Shown: positions 7,470 through 16,048 of the stretch, one piece after another | Position numbering within the stretch: the stretch's first letter is position 1 | How the letters are laid out: every line of letters starts with the position of its first letter | Assembly: GCF_034670185.1 (NCBI RefSeq) | Contig: NZ_JAXMNY010000001.1 | Location: 372,001-436,000 of the forward strand | DNA length: 64,000 nt | Reading direction: 5' to 3' | Source: Nisaea sp. | GTDB lineage: Bacteria > Pseudomonadota > Alphaproteobacteria > Thalassobaculales > Thalassobaculaceae | Translations under genes and position numbers: made by a program | The notes under the pieces: model-generated | Database searches by the model: none | Seen by the model: the letters and a program-made list of their open reading frames with translations, nothing else | Told to the model about the DNA's origin: nothing

Positions 7470-9173
7470 ATGGGAAAGTTGAAGGCCGCTTACATTGTCG
7501 ATGATTGCGATCAGGAATGGCTTGTCTCCGATCTGATTAATCGAAGCAGGCTGTCGGACGAATATGAGATCGGTCTTCTGATCGTTCAAAGAACGTTTCG
7601 GACGGATGAGGTCTCAAAAGTTCGGAGAATATTGAACTTCATCAAAAGACGAGGCGTAAAAAATCTTGCCGAAAAAGCATTGATCGCTTTGCTGCAGCGG
7701 GCGGAATGGTGGCTCGCGAGCCTCGCATCGTCTGCTCTCGGCAACAGCCGCGCGTCATCGATCTTGTCAGGTTTCTTCGACCGCCAGTCCCTGGATGAAA
7801 TCGGCCTGGAAAGGCTCCATGTCACGCCGGAGGTTTCCGGCAGCGGGCTGGTTTATCACTACCCGGAGAGTGACGTTGAGGCGATCCGCGAAAGAAATAT
7901 CGATGTTCTGATCCGCGGCGGGAGCGGCATATTGAGGGGAGAGATCCTTACTGTCTGTCCCTTTGGCATTCTTTCGTTTCATCACGGGGATAACGATACC
8001 TACCGGGGCAGCCCTGCCGGCTTTTGGGAGGTGTTTCATCGCGAGCCTTCTACCGGATTTGTTGTCCAGAAACTGTCGGCCGAGCTCGACGGCGGAGATG
8101 TCCTCTTCAAAGGGCAGATCGGGACGGCGCCGTTCTATGCCTTCAATCAGGCTAAGCTCTACAGGAAAGCCAACATCTTCCTGCACCGGCTGCTGGAAGG
8201 CGTGGGCAGGTCGGGCAGTTTGCCGGAAGCCTATCCGAAGGTGCCCTACGCCTATCCGCTCTATCGAACTCCCACGATCGCTCAACAACTGGCTTATATG
8301 GGGCGAACAGCCTTTCATCTGTCAGGCAAGCTCGTCCGCCGGATACGCCGGCAGTCGCAACGATGGAGTGTCGCTTACCTGTTCGGCGGTGGCTGGAGGG
8401 ACGCGGTTCTCCGGCGTGCCGTGACGGTCAAAAACCCCCGAGGCCGGTTTCTGGCTGATCCTTTTGCCGTCTTCCGGGATGGCGCACATTTCTGCTTCGT
8501 TGAGGACTACGACTATGCGCGCGGGAGAGGGAAGATCTCTGTGCTGGGTCTGCGAGAGGGCGGATATGACGATCTGGGGTGCGCGCTGGAGGAAGATTTC
8601 CACCTGTCATATCCGTACCTGTTCGAGGAGGAAGGCGGACTTTACATGTGCCCGGAGACGCATGAGGCCGGCGATATACGGCTATACAAATGTGTGAATT
8701 TTCCCAATAAGTGGGAGCTTCACAAAGTGATCATGCGGGATGTGAGTGCGGCCGATACCAGTATTTTCAGGCACAACGGCAAATGGTGGATGCTGACGAA
8801 TATCGATAGCGCGGGGATCGGCGATCATGATTCCGAGCTTCACGTTTTTCATGCCGATGCATTCGATTCCGAGAACTGGGCCCCGCACCCTCGCAATCCG
8901 GTGGTTTTCGACAGCCGCCGGGCTCGTAACGGCGGGTTCCTTGTAGATGAGGAGGGCCTGTTCCGTGTGTTTCAGGTTCAGGGCTTTGACGCCTATGGCC
9001 AGGGCATGGGGATTGCCCGGATCGATACATTGGATGAAGAGAGTTTCCGCGAGAGCGAAATCTGCACCATCCCGCCCCGGCTTTCACAGGGGCTCGTCGG
9101 CACTCATAGCCTTTCTCACTCCCAGGGCGTGACGGTCTTCGATCTTGCCCGGATTGAGCGGACCGACAGCTAG
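7470..9173 (+). CDS. Formyltransferase-like / GINT1-like glycosyltransferase fusion protein
   Basis: 567 residues from the ATG (an in-frame TTG lies four codons earlier). Residues about 1-215 resemble the hydrolase-like fold of methionyl-tRNA and sugar formyltransferases: the NxH-type catalytic loop reads SFHHGDNDTYRG, the GFWEVF and TGFVVQKL segments follow, then ELDGGDVL with the conserved aspartate. The usual catalytic Asn is Ser169, so formyl transfer is doubtful. Residues about 325-555 (FLADPFAVF, CFVEDYDYARGRGKISV, SYPYLFEEEGGLYMCPE, DTSIFRHNGKWWMLT) match the five-blade-like domain named after plant glucosamine inositolphosphorylceramide transferase 1. The protein is probably cytosolic and acts in glycan or glycolipid decoration. 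Both domain assignments are from motif memory. Confidence 0.65.
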   Translation: MGKLKAAYIVDDCDQEWLVSDLINRSRLSDEYEIGLLIVQRTFRTDEVSKVRRILNFIKRRGVKNLAEKALIALLQRAEWWLASLASSALGNSRASSILSGFFDRQSLDEIGLERLHVTPEVSGSGLVYHYPESDVEAIRERNIDVLIRGGSGILRGEILTVCPFGILSFHHGDNDTYRGSPAGFWEVFHREPSTGFVVQKLSAELDGGDVLFKGQIGTAPFYAFNQAKLYRKANIFLHRLLEGVGRSGSLPEAYPKVPYAYPLYRTPTIAQQLAYMGRTAFHLSGKLVRRIRRQSQRWSVAYLFGGGWRDAVLRRAVTVKNPRGRFLADPFAVFRDGAHFCFVEDYDYARGRGKISVLGLREGGYDDLGCALEEDFHLSYPYLFEEEGGLYMCPETHEAGDIRLYKCVNFPNKWELHKVIMRDVSAADTSIFRHNGKWWMLTNIDSAGIGDHDSELHVFHADAFDSENWAPHPRNPVVFDSRRARNGGFLVDEEGLFRVFQVQGFDAYGQGMGIARIDTLDEESFRESEICTIPPRLSQGLVGTHSLSHSQGVTVFDLARIERTDS

Positions 9174-9213
9174 TGGTCTGTCTTTCTGGATCGTCGATCA
9201 GGCGCGCTATTGC

Positions 9214-9837
9214 TCAGTCCGACAGTTTTTCCAGGTAGACTTGATAGAGCACCGCCGGAATGACTCTTATTTTTTTGCCGTAAATACTCGTGAAAGCATC
9301 GATGGCCAGCTTTGGCGTGCGCAACGCGTCATGTTCCGTGGCCGATCTGTCAGTCCAGAGATAGTCATCGAACACTATGTAGCCGCCGGGTTTGCAAAGC
9401 CTGAACCCGAGCACTGCATCGCACAGAACATCAGGTGCCTGATGCGAGCCGTCGATATAGACGAAGTCGAAATAGCCGGCATATCCCTCCGTGAGGAGGC
9501 GGGGCAGGATCTGGTCTGACATACCTTTGTGTTTCACCAGCTTCACGTCATGGGCGACGTTTTCCATCGAGATTGCGATGTTTTGGTCGAAACGCCGCTC
9601 GACGGCGGGCATGTTGCGCTCTGTTGTCTCGATACTGCCTTCCCAGGTATCGACACAATGAATCTCGATGGGTTTCCGGTCGCCGAGTTTCTCGATAACG
9701 AAGCAGGCGCTTGCGCCTTCGTAGGATCCGATTTCTAGGACTTTGGATGGGTTCGCGCGAGGGATCAGGGCTTCCCAACGCGGTTTCGAGATTTCAAACC
9801 AATCCGTCGTAAATTCCGGAGCCGCCTGTTGGACCAT
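9214..9837 (-). CDS. Class I SAM-dependent methyltransferase (Methyltransf_24 / CmcI-like)
   Basis: 207 residues. The SAM motif is VLEIGSYEGASACFV, followed by IHCVDTWEG at strand 2, DFVYIDGSH at strand 4 and the late GGYIVFDDYLW motif. This pattern (IDGSH, then a large loop and FDDY) is typical of small-molecule or sugar O-methyltransferases near polysaccharide genes. It converges on the GINT-like gene (40 bases between stops). Its start codon lies 10 bases from a long perfect inverted repeat at 9848-9888, which would form a strong hairpin in the leader of its mRNA. Confidence 0.75.
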   Translation of the reverse strand: MVQQAAPEFTTDWFEISKPRWEALIPRANPSKVLEIGSYEGASACFVIEKLGDRKPIEIHCVDTWEGSIETTERNMPAVERRFDQNIAISMENVAHDVKLVKHKGMSDQILPRLLTEGYAGYFDFVYIDGSHQAPDVLCDAVLGFRLCKPGGYIVFDDYLWTDRSATEHDALRTPKLAIDAFTSIYGKKIRVIPAVLYQVYLEKLSD

Positions 9838-9847
9838 GTCGTTTACC

Positions 9848-9888
9848 GAGTTTTTCTCTCTGAGCGTATTTCGGAGCGAGAAAAACTC
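9848..9888. repeat. Perfect 11-bp inverted repeat just upstream of the methyltransferase gene
   Basis: Arms at 9848-9858 (GAGTTTTTCTC) and 9878-9888 (GAGAAAAACTC) are exact complements. An inner 5-bp stem (9859-9863 with 9871-9875) extends the hairpin. It lies in the presumed 5' leader of the minus-strand gene and could act as an attenuator, a bidirectional terminator or a protein-binding site. The rest of the spacer to guaA (9889-10087) holds no other gene I can support. Confidence 0.6.
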
Positions 9889-10087
9889 ATAACGTTAGTG
9901 CGGACAAATGATTTTTGTCTTTTTCTGAGGGGATTAATGCAATGCTTGATCATTGCCGCAAGCCTGCATCCCAAAGTTTTAAGCGCGCGTTGAAGTGGGG
10001 AGCCAGGGTTTGTTCGCCGGCCTTGCCGCAGTGCAATGCATCGGGTAGTTTCCTGCGCTTCATTCCCGCCGAACCAAATGGTGCCCG

Positions 10088-11638
10088 ATGACCGATCGTA
10101 TCCTCATTCTCGATTTCGGCAGTCAGGTCACACAGCTGATCGCACGCCGTGTCCGCGAAGCTGGTGTCTATTGCGAAATCATGCCCTTCAACACACCGGT
10201 CGAGAAGATCGAGGCGTTCGGGGCCAAGGCCTACATATTGTCGGGTGGACCGGCCTCCGTGGTCGCCGAGGAAACCCCCAGAGCACCCCAGCTCGTTTTC
10301 GACTCGGGCCTGCCGGTGCTTGGCATCTGTTACGGCCAGCAGACCATGTGCCACCAGCTCGGTGGACGGGTCGAGACTTCGGACCATCGCGAATTCGGGC
10401 GCGCCTTCGTTGACGTGAAGGACAATTGTATCCTGTTTGACGGGGTGTGGGAGACCGGCGCCAGCGAGCAGGTCTGGATGAGCCACGGTGACCGGGTGAT
10501 CGAACTGCCGGAAGGTTTCCGGGTCGTCGCTTCCAGTGAGGGCGCACCGTTTGCCGTCGTTGCTGATGACGCGCGCCGCTATTACGCCACCATGTTTCAT
10601 CCCGAAGTGGTGCACACGCCGCATGGTGCCGCGCTGCTCTCCAACTTCGTGCACAAGGTCGCGGGCTGCGCCGGCGACTGGACAATGGCGTCCTTCAAGG
10701 ATCAGGCGATCCAGCAGATCCGCGATCAGGTTGGTGACGGGAAAGTCATCTGCGGTCTCTCCGGTGGTGTCGACAGCTCCGTGGCCGCTGTGCTGATCCA
10801 TGAGGCGATCGGTGACCAGCTCACCTGCGTCTTCGTCGATCACGGCATGCTGCGCCAAGGCGAGGCGGAAGAGGTCGTGCGGCTGTTCGGCGACAATTAC
10901 AACATCCCGCTGATCCATAAGAATGCGAGCGATCTGTTCCTCGGCGCGCTGGCAGGCGAGACCGACCCGGAGAAGAAGCGCAAGACCATCGGCTCGCTCT
11001 TCATCGATGTGTTCCAGGAAGAGGCGAACAAGATCGAGGGCGCCGCGTTCCTGGCCCAGGGTACGCTCTATCCTGACGTGATCGAGAGCGTCTCCTTCAT
11101 TGGCGGGCCGAGCGTTACCATCAAGAGCCATCACAATGTCGGCGGTCTGCCGGAGCGGATGAACCTGAAGCTGGTCGAGCCGCTGCGCGAGTTGTTCAAG
11201 GATGAGGTCCGCGATCTTGGTCGCGAACTCGGTCTGCCGGAAAGCCTGGTCGGCCGCCACCCGTTCCCCGGCCCGGGCCTCGCGATTCGTATCCCCGGCA
11301 GCGACATCACCCGCGAGAAGCTCGATATCCTGCGTAAGGCCGACGCGGTCTATCTGGAAGAGATCCGCAATGCCGGTCTCTACGACGCCATTTGGCAGGC
11401 TTTTGCCGTGCTGCTGCCGGTCCGCACCGTTGGCGTCATGGGCGACGGCCGGACGTACGACTTCGCCTGCGCCCTGCGCGCCGTCACCTCGACCGACGGC
11501 ATGACGGCGGACTATTACCATTTCGACCACGACTTCCTCAGTCGGGTCTCCACGCGCATCATCAACGAGTGCAAGGGCATCAACCGGGTGACCTACGACA
11601 TCACCTCGAAGCCTCCGGGGACGATTGAGTGGGAGTGA
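10088..11638 (+). CDS. guaA: GMP synthase (glutamine-hydrolysing)
   Basis: 516 residues, full length. It aminates XMP to GMP using glutamine and ATP. The N-terminal class I glutamine amidotransferase has the nucleophile elbow GICYGQQTM and the His-Glu pair in MFHPEVVHT. The ATP-pyrophosphatase domain has the P-loop GLSGGVDSS. The C-terminal dimerisation domain ends with the family-typical KPPGTIEWE. The ATG is preceded by no strong Shine-Dalgarno. The flanking genes are glycan-modification types, so the usual guaB-guaA proximity has been split by them. Confidence 0.98.
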   Translation: MTDRILILDFGSQVTQLIARRVREAGVYCEIMPFNTPVEKIEAFGAKAYILSGGPASVVAEETPRAPQLVFDSGLPVLGICYGQQTMCHQLGGRVETSDHREFGRAFVDVKDNCILFDGVWETGASEQVWMSHGDRVIELPEGFRVVASSEGAPFAVVADDARRYYATMFHPEVVHTPHGAALLSNFVHKVAGCAGDWTMASFKDQAIQQIRDQVGDGKVICGLSGGVDSSVAAVLIHEAIGDQLTCVFVDHGMLRQGEAEEVVRLFGDNYNIPLIHKNASDLFLGALAGETDPEKKRKTIGSLFIDVFQEEANKIEGAAFLAQGTLYPDVIESVSFIGGPSVTIKSHHNVGGLPERMNLKLVEPLRELFKDEVRDLGRELGLPESLVGRHPFPGPGLAIRIPGSDITREKLDILRKADAVYLEEIRNAGLYDAIWQAFAVLLPVRTVGVMGDGRTYDFACALRAVTSTDGMTADYYHFDHDFLSRVSTRIINECKGINRVTYDITSKPPGTIEWE

Positions 11639-11672
11639 TCCTCTAACTAACGGATTGATTATATGGGTATTT

Positions 11673-11694
11673 GTCAGGCGTGGCTGTGCCTGAC
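11673..11694 (+). terminator. Hairpin downstream of guaA, possible terminator
   Basis: Perfect 7-bp inverted repeat GTCAGGC / GCCTGAC with an 8-base loop, 35 bases after the guaA stop. No T-run follows, so it may instead be a processing or Rho-associated structure. Confidence 0.35.
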
Positions 11695-11806
11695 TGGAGT
11701 TCCAATAACTGAATGAGGCTTCACCGGGCTCCTTGAGCAGGCACCCAAATTGCTTGCCTCTGAGATCGCCGCTCGGTTTCCTTATTGTTTGTATGTCGCT
11801 TAAGGC

Positions 11807-12841
11807 GTGAGGCAGATTTTGTCAGTGAAGAAAAACTGCTTTGACGAAATCAGACTTACCTTAGCCATCATCGTTTTTTTCAGTCATGCGCAGGAAATAT
11901 CCGGCGCGTTCATGTGGCCTGACATTTTTGATTTTAATTTTGCAATAAAAGGGTTCTTCGCAATAAGCGGGTATCTGGTCACGAAAAGCTATTTCTCCAG
12001 CGCGTCCGTTTATGACTTTTTTGAAAAAAGAGTAAGGCGGATTTATCCGGCATATAGTGCTGTGATTGGATATGGCTTGCTGATCGGTCTTGCCATTACG
12101 TCCCTGGGTTTCGGGGAGTTTTTCACGTCATCGTCTACATACAAGTATCTGTTTTTCAATTTGATCTTCCTGAATTTTTTGCAGCCAACCATTCCCGGAG
12201 TTTTCGAGGGCTGGACTATAAGTGCGGTCAATGGGGCTCTCTGGACGATCAAGATAGAGATCATGCTCTACCTGCTGATTCCCCTTATCGTCTTTCTCTA
12301 TCGAAAGATCGGACTATTCGCGGGGTTCTGCCTGATGTTCGCGGGCGGGGTGTTGTGGTTTACCTATTTCACTTATGGCTTCGATCATCCGATGGGGGTG
12401 GTTCTGGCGCGGCAGTTTCCCGGGCAGCTTCCGTACTTCGTGTTGGGGAGTTTTCTTGCCGCGAAGGAGTTCCGGCCCGGAGTTCGGTATGCGCTGTTTC
12501 TGGTGAGCGCGGTTTATCTGCTGCTCGATGTGCCGCCGGGAATTGCCGACTATGCGAACATGGCTATGTATCCACTGTTCGTCATCGGCCTGTCGCAAAT
12601 CGGCTGGCTGAGTGTCGGGGTCGGCAGGATCGGGGATTTATCCTACGGGGTATACTTGTTCCATTTTCCGACATTGCAGCTTCTGAAGTATTTCGGACTG
12701 TTTGAGCTGTATCCGTACGGCACCCTGATCGCAGCCGCTTTCATCACGCTTGTTCTGGCATATGTGTCCTGGGTTTTCGTCGAGAGAAAATTCCTGAAGC
12801 GCTCTTCACACTATGTGCATGAAAGCCATTCTCGGACATAA
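11807..12841 (+). CDS. Acyltransferase family 3 membrane protein (OafA/YrhL-like)
   Basis: 344 residues, an integral membrane protein with about ten hydrophobic segments. The N-terminal signature FDEIRLTLAIIVFFSHAQE carries the conserved histidine of the Acyl_transf_3 family, which O-acylates sugars of lipopolysaccharide, exopolysaccharide or glycolipids using acyl-CoA across the inner membrane. GVYLFHFPTLQLL near residue 285 is the family's late motif. The start is a GTG with AAGG just upstream; a GTG at 11825 is possible. Codon use and AT content at the 5' end differ from the neighbours, compatible with horizontal acquisition. Confidence 0.85.
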   Translation: MRQILSVKKNCFDEIRLTLAIIVFFSHAQEISGAFMWPDIFDFNFAIKGFFAISGYLVTKSYFSSASVYDFFEKRVRRIYPAYSAVIGYGLLIGLAITSLGFGEFFTSSSTYKYLFFNLIFLNFLQPTIPGVFEGWTISAVNGALWTIKIEIMLYLLIPLIVFLYRKIGLFAGFCLMFAGGVLWFTYFTYGFDHPMGVVLARQFPGQLPYFVLGSFLAAKEFRPGVRYALFLVSAVYLLLDVPPGIADYANMAMYPLFVIGLSQIGWLSVGVGRIGDLSYGVYLFHFPTLQLLKYFGLFELYPYGTLIAAAFITLVLAYVSWVFVERKFLKRSSHYVHESHSRT

Positions 12842-12868
12842 GGACCCGCGCCGGATCATGCGGTTTCG

Positions 12869-13759
12869 TTATCCGCCGGGCGCATGGCGCGCACGGCGGC
12901 GGAAACCTGCTGGTGTCTCGCCGGTACGTACTGTGAAGAAGCGGGAAAAGTACGACGGTGAGGAGAAATCCAGTGCGTAGGCAATTTCAGCGACCGGATG
13001 ATCGCTGAAGACCAACCGGCGTTTGGCTTCCAAGAGTATCCTATCCTGAATGATTTCACCTGCGGTGCATCCGGTCACGGCCTTCACGGTGCGGGAGAGA
13101 TGCGTCGGGGTGACGGAGGTCATGGCGGCGTATGCGGCGACCGATCTGGCGGCGGGCATGTGCTGATCCAGCAACTCCTGAAAGCGCTGCACCAGCCGGC
13201 TGCCCCGGCTGGCTCCGGTGGGCTGGGTGTCCGGAGCGCCTGAAAGTCCCCGGTAGAGGGCGAGTAAAAGCAACTGGAACAGGGCTTCCAGAGCCAGGCC
13301 GCGATCCATGCCATGGCGCTGGTGTTCCTCTTCTATCCTGCGCACCAGAAGCTGTATTTCGGCCAGGAGGGGCGCGCGTTCATCCCCCAGCAAGACCTGC
13401 GGTTTCTGGGTTTTTTCCCGCAGCCATGGCCGCCCTTCCGTCAGCCGGGCGACGTCGGTGCTCGGTATCGTAATCACCCATCCCAGCATTTCCGGCTCGT
13501 AATCGAAGCCGTGGCGGCACAAAGCCGGGGCCCAGACGAGCGCGGGGCTGGGCAGTGAGGCGTGACGGTCATCGATCTGCCCCGTGACGTATCCCCGGCC
13601 AAACACGAAGAGCTGCGATAGTCCCTCGTGATAATGCGGGGCGACGCTCCAGTTGTGGATATGACGGCGCTCGGCGATCCGCTCGCAATTCAGCAGGCCG
13701 ACATGAGCGGACGGGGAGCCCAGGACATATTGGTGCCGGTCGAGAGGGGCATCATTCAT
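12869..13759 (-). CDS. AraC family transcriptional regulator of the adjacent aromatic module
   Basis: 296 residues: an N-terminal cupin-like sensor (about 20-170, with HIHNWSVAPHYHEGLSQLFVF) and a C-terminal pair of helix-turn-helix motifs (about 190-290, with SVTPTHLSRTVKAVTG and IAYALDFSSPSYFSRFFTVRTGETP). The layout resembles PobR/HpaA-type activators of hydroxybenzoate and hydroxyphenylacetate genes. It is divergent from the flavin monooxygenase gene with a 145-base shared promoter region, which makes it the likely regulator of that operon. The inducer is unknown. Confidence 0.85.
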   Translation of the reverse strand: MNDAPLDRHQYVLGSPSAHVGLLNCERIAERRHIHNWSVAPHYHEGLSQLFVFGRGYVTGQIDDRHASLPSPALVWAPALCRHGFDYEPEMLGWVITIPSTDVARLTEGRPWLREKTQKPQVLLGDERAPLLAEIQLLVRRIEEEHQRHGMDRGLALEALFQLLLLALYRGLSGAPDTQPTGASRGSRLVQRFQELLDQHMPAARSVAAYAAMTSVTPTHLSRTVKAVTGCTAGEIIQDRILLEAKRRLVFSDHPVAEIAYALDFSSPSYFSRFFTVRTGETPAGFRRRARHAPGG

Positions 13760-13904
13760 GGCGCGCCTGAAATATTGAGATAGTGCAATTTATAGTCACG
13801 AGAGTGGCTTGATCCTGTCCGGGGTGAGCCTGACTCTCGAAGAAATCTATCCCGGCGAACAATCGGCCGAAATTGAATAATGAAAATAGCGAGGGGAGGA
13901 TGTG

Positions 13905-15134
13905 ATGCATATTGGCATTGCGGGAGCAGGGATTGGTGGTTTAACCGCAGCCCTTTGTTTGCACGAGCGGGGCTTTTCCGTCCAAGTCTACGAGGCGGTG
14001 GAAGACATAAGCCCCTTGGGTGTCGGCATCAATGTCATGCCGCACGCCTCGGCGATCTTGCGGGAATTGGGGCTGGCGGACGTGCTGGACGCAACCGCCA
14101 TTCAAACCCGCTGCATAGAATACCGGACCAGATACGGCCATTTGATCCAGTCAGACCCGCGCAACATGGAGGCGGGTTTCGCCGCGCCACAATATTCGAT
14201 CCATCGGGGTGAGCTGCAGTTCCTGCTGCTGGATGCGGTGAAAGAGCGCCTGGGCGGCAATGCCGTGGTCATCGGAAAGAAGGTGTCAGGCTTCGTACAG
14301 GACGAGGCGGTGGTGACAATGCGTTTCGCCGACGGTGATAGCGCCGAATGCGATCTGCTGATCGGGGCGGATGGTCTGCATTCGGCGATCCGTGCGCAGA
14401 TACACCCGGATGAAGGGCCGCTGCATTATGAGGGAACGATGATGTGGCGCGGGGCGGTGGCCACGGACATGATCGGCGATGGCCGAACGATGATGATCGT
14501 CGGAGATCATAACGTTAAGTTCGTCACCTACCCGATCAGCGAGCAGGCCCGGCGGCAGGGGAAAGCCCTCACCAATTGGGTGGCGGAGTTGCGCCGCGAC
14601 CAGCCACGCCATGTTCAGGATGCGGACTGGACCCGGCAGGGAACACGAGAATTCATCGAGGCGTTCAAGGAGTTTGCGCTGGCGGACATGAATGTCGCCG
14701 CAGTCATGGAGGCGACGGAACAGATAACCGAGTTTCCGATGGTTGACCGTGATCCGGTCGATTTCTGGACTGTTGGGCGGGTGACCTTGTTGGGCGATGC
14801 AGCGCATCCGATGTATCCGATCGGCGCCAATGGCGCCTCCCAGGCGATCATCGACGCGCGTACTCTCGCGGATATAGTGGCCCAACAACCTGGCCCGGAC
14901 GGTCTGCTTGCCTATGAGGAATTGCGGTGCCCCGCAACCTCGAAACTGGTTCTGACCAACCGCCGCTCGGGCCCCGAAAGAGTGCTGGATATTGCCGCCG
15001 CACGGGTGACCGGTCCTGACGACAGGATCGAGGATCTGATTTCGGCGGAAGAGCTTGAGGAAGTTGCTGCGGGCTATCGAGAGGTTGCAGGCTTTCGCAA
15101 GAAGGCATCCGGATCCGGGAGGGAAGGAAAATGA
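13905..15134 (+). CDS. FAD-dependent aromatic monooxygenase (salicylate/6-hydroxynicotinate hydroxylase type)
   Basis: 409 residues. It is a group A flavoprotein hydroxylase with the FAD Rossmann motif GIAGAGIGGLTAAL at the N-terminus, the mid-domain DLLIGADGLHSAIR (DG motif, FAD/NADPH contact) and GDAAHPMYPIGANGASQAI (second FAD motif). The family uses NAD(P)H and O2 to hydroxylate or decarboxylatively hydroxylate phenolic acids. The ATG at 13905 is favoured by GGGGAGGA four bases upstream. Its stop overlaps the dioxygenase start (ATGA), so the two are co-translated; together they imply hydroxylation to a catecholic or hydroxyquinol product followed by intradiol cleavage. Confidence 0.88.
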   Translation: MHIGIAGAGIGGLTAALCLHERGFSVQVYEAVEDISPLGVGINVMPHASAILRELGLADVLDATAIQTRCIEYRTRYGHLIQSDPRNMEAGFAAPQYSIHRGELQFLLLDAVKERLGGNAVVIGKKVSGFVQDEAVVTMRFADGDSAECDLLIGADGLHSAIRAQIHPDEGPLHYEGTMMWRGAVATDMIGDGRTMMIVGDHNVKFVTYPISEQARRQGKALTNWVAELRRDQPRHVQDADWTRQGTREFIEAFKEFALADMNVAAVMEATEQITEFPMVDRDPVDFWTVGRVTLLGDAAHPMYPIGANGASQAIIDARTLADIVAQQPGPDGLLAYEELRCPATSKLVLTNRRSGPERVLDIAAARVTGPDDRIEDLISAEELEEVAAGYREVAGFRKKASGSGREGK

Positions 15135-15973
15135 CCCGATATTTTACGGAAGAGGCTTCCGCCGAAGCGGTGCACGATCGCATGGGAGAGGATATCAGTC
15201 CCAGGCTTGCAGTGGTGATGAGCTCTCTCGTGAAGCATCTGCACCCTTTCGCAAAGGAAGTGGATCTCACGCAGGAAGAATGGGAGTTCGGCATCGACTT
15301 CCTGACCCGGACGGGGCAGCTCTGTTCCGGTGAACGGCAGGAATTTATCCTGCTGTCCGACACACTTGGTTTCTCGATGCTGGTCGACGCGATCAACAAC
15401 CGCCGTCCGGCCAGGGCGACGGAGAGTACGGTCTTCGGTCCGTTCCATGTGGATGGTGCGCCGGTGCGGCAGATGGGGGAGAGCATCTGTCTCGACGGCA
15501 AGGGGGAGCAATGCCTGTTCGAGGGGCGCGTCCTTGATCTTGAGGGGCGGCCGGTTGCAGGCGCGAAGCTCGATGTCTGGTCGGACAACGCGGACGGTTT
15601 CTACGATGTGCAACAGCCGGAGCAGCAACCGAAATGGAACAACAGGGGCGTTTTCATTGCCGGTGAGGACGGTGCCTACAGCTTCGTCGGTATAAAGCCT
15701 GTCTCCTATCCAATCCCGGATGACGGTCCCGTCGGGAAAATGCTCAATGCTTTGGGGCGACATCCCTACCGGCCCGCGCATATGCATTTTCTGGTGACGG
15801 CGCCCGGTTATCAGAAGCTGGTGACGCACACTTTCGTTGAGGGAGATCCGTATCTGTCGTCCGATGCGGTTTTCGGCGTGAAGCAGAGCCTTTTGGCATC
15901 ATTTGAACGGACAGATGGCGAAGTCCCGTGGCGCTCACGCTTTGATTTCGTGCTGAACCCGTCTGGCGAGTGA
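15131..15973 (+). CDS. Intradiol ring-cleavage dioxygenase, hydroxyquinol 1,2-dioxygenase-like
   Basis: 280 residues, the usual length. The N-terminal dimerisation domain (to about residue 95) precedes an Fe(III) beta-sandwich. The four iron ligands can be assigned as Tyr158 (GFYDVQ), Tyr193 (YPIPDDGPVG), His217 and His219 (RPAHMHF). The GFYDVQ and DDGPVGKML context is closer to hydroxyquinol 1,2-dioxygenases than to catechol enzymes, so the likely product is maleylacetate. No maleylacetate reductase is in view. It is translationally coupled to the upstream monooxygenase. Confidence 0.88.
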   Translation: MTRYFTEEASAEAVHDRMGEDISPRLAVVMSSLVKHLHPFAKEVDLTQEEWEFGIDFLTRTGQLCSGERQEFILLSDTLGFSMLVDAINNRRPARATESTVFGPFHVDGAPVRQMGESICLDGKGEQCLFEGRVLDLEGRPVAGAKLDVWSDNADGFYDVQQPEQQPKWNNRGVFIAGEDGAYSFVGIKPVSYPIPDDGPVGKMLNALGRHPYRPAHMHFLVTAPGYQKLVTHTFVEGDPYLSSDAVFGVKQSLLASFERTDGEVPWRSRFDFVLNPSGE

Positions 15974-16048
15974 ATTCGAACGCCATGTCGGAACTCGCGC
16001 TATGCTGCCGGAGTAAAGTTCGTACTTGATCGGGCCGGGGGCATTTTT

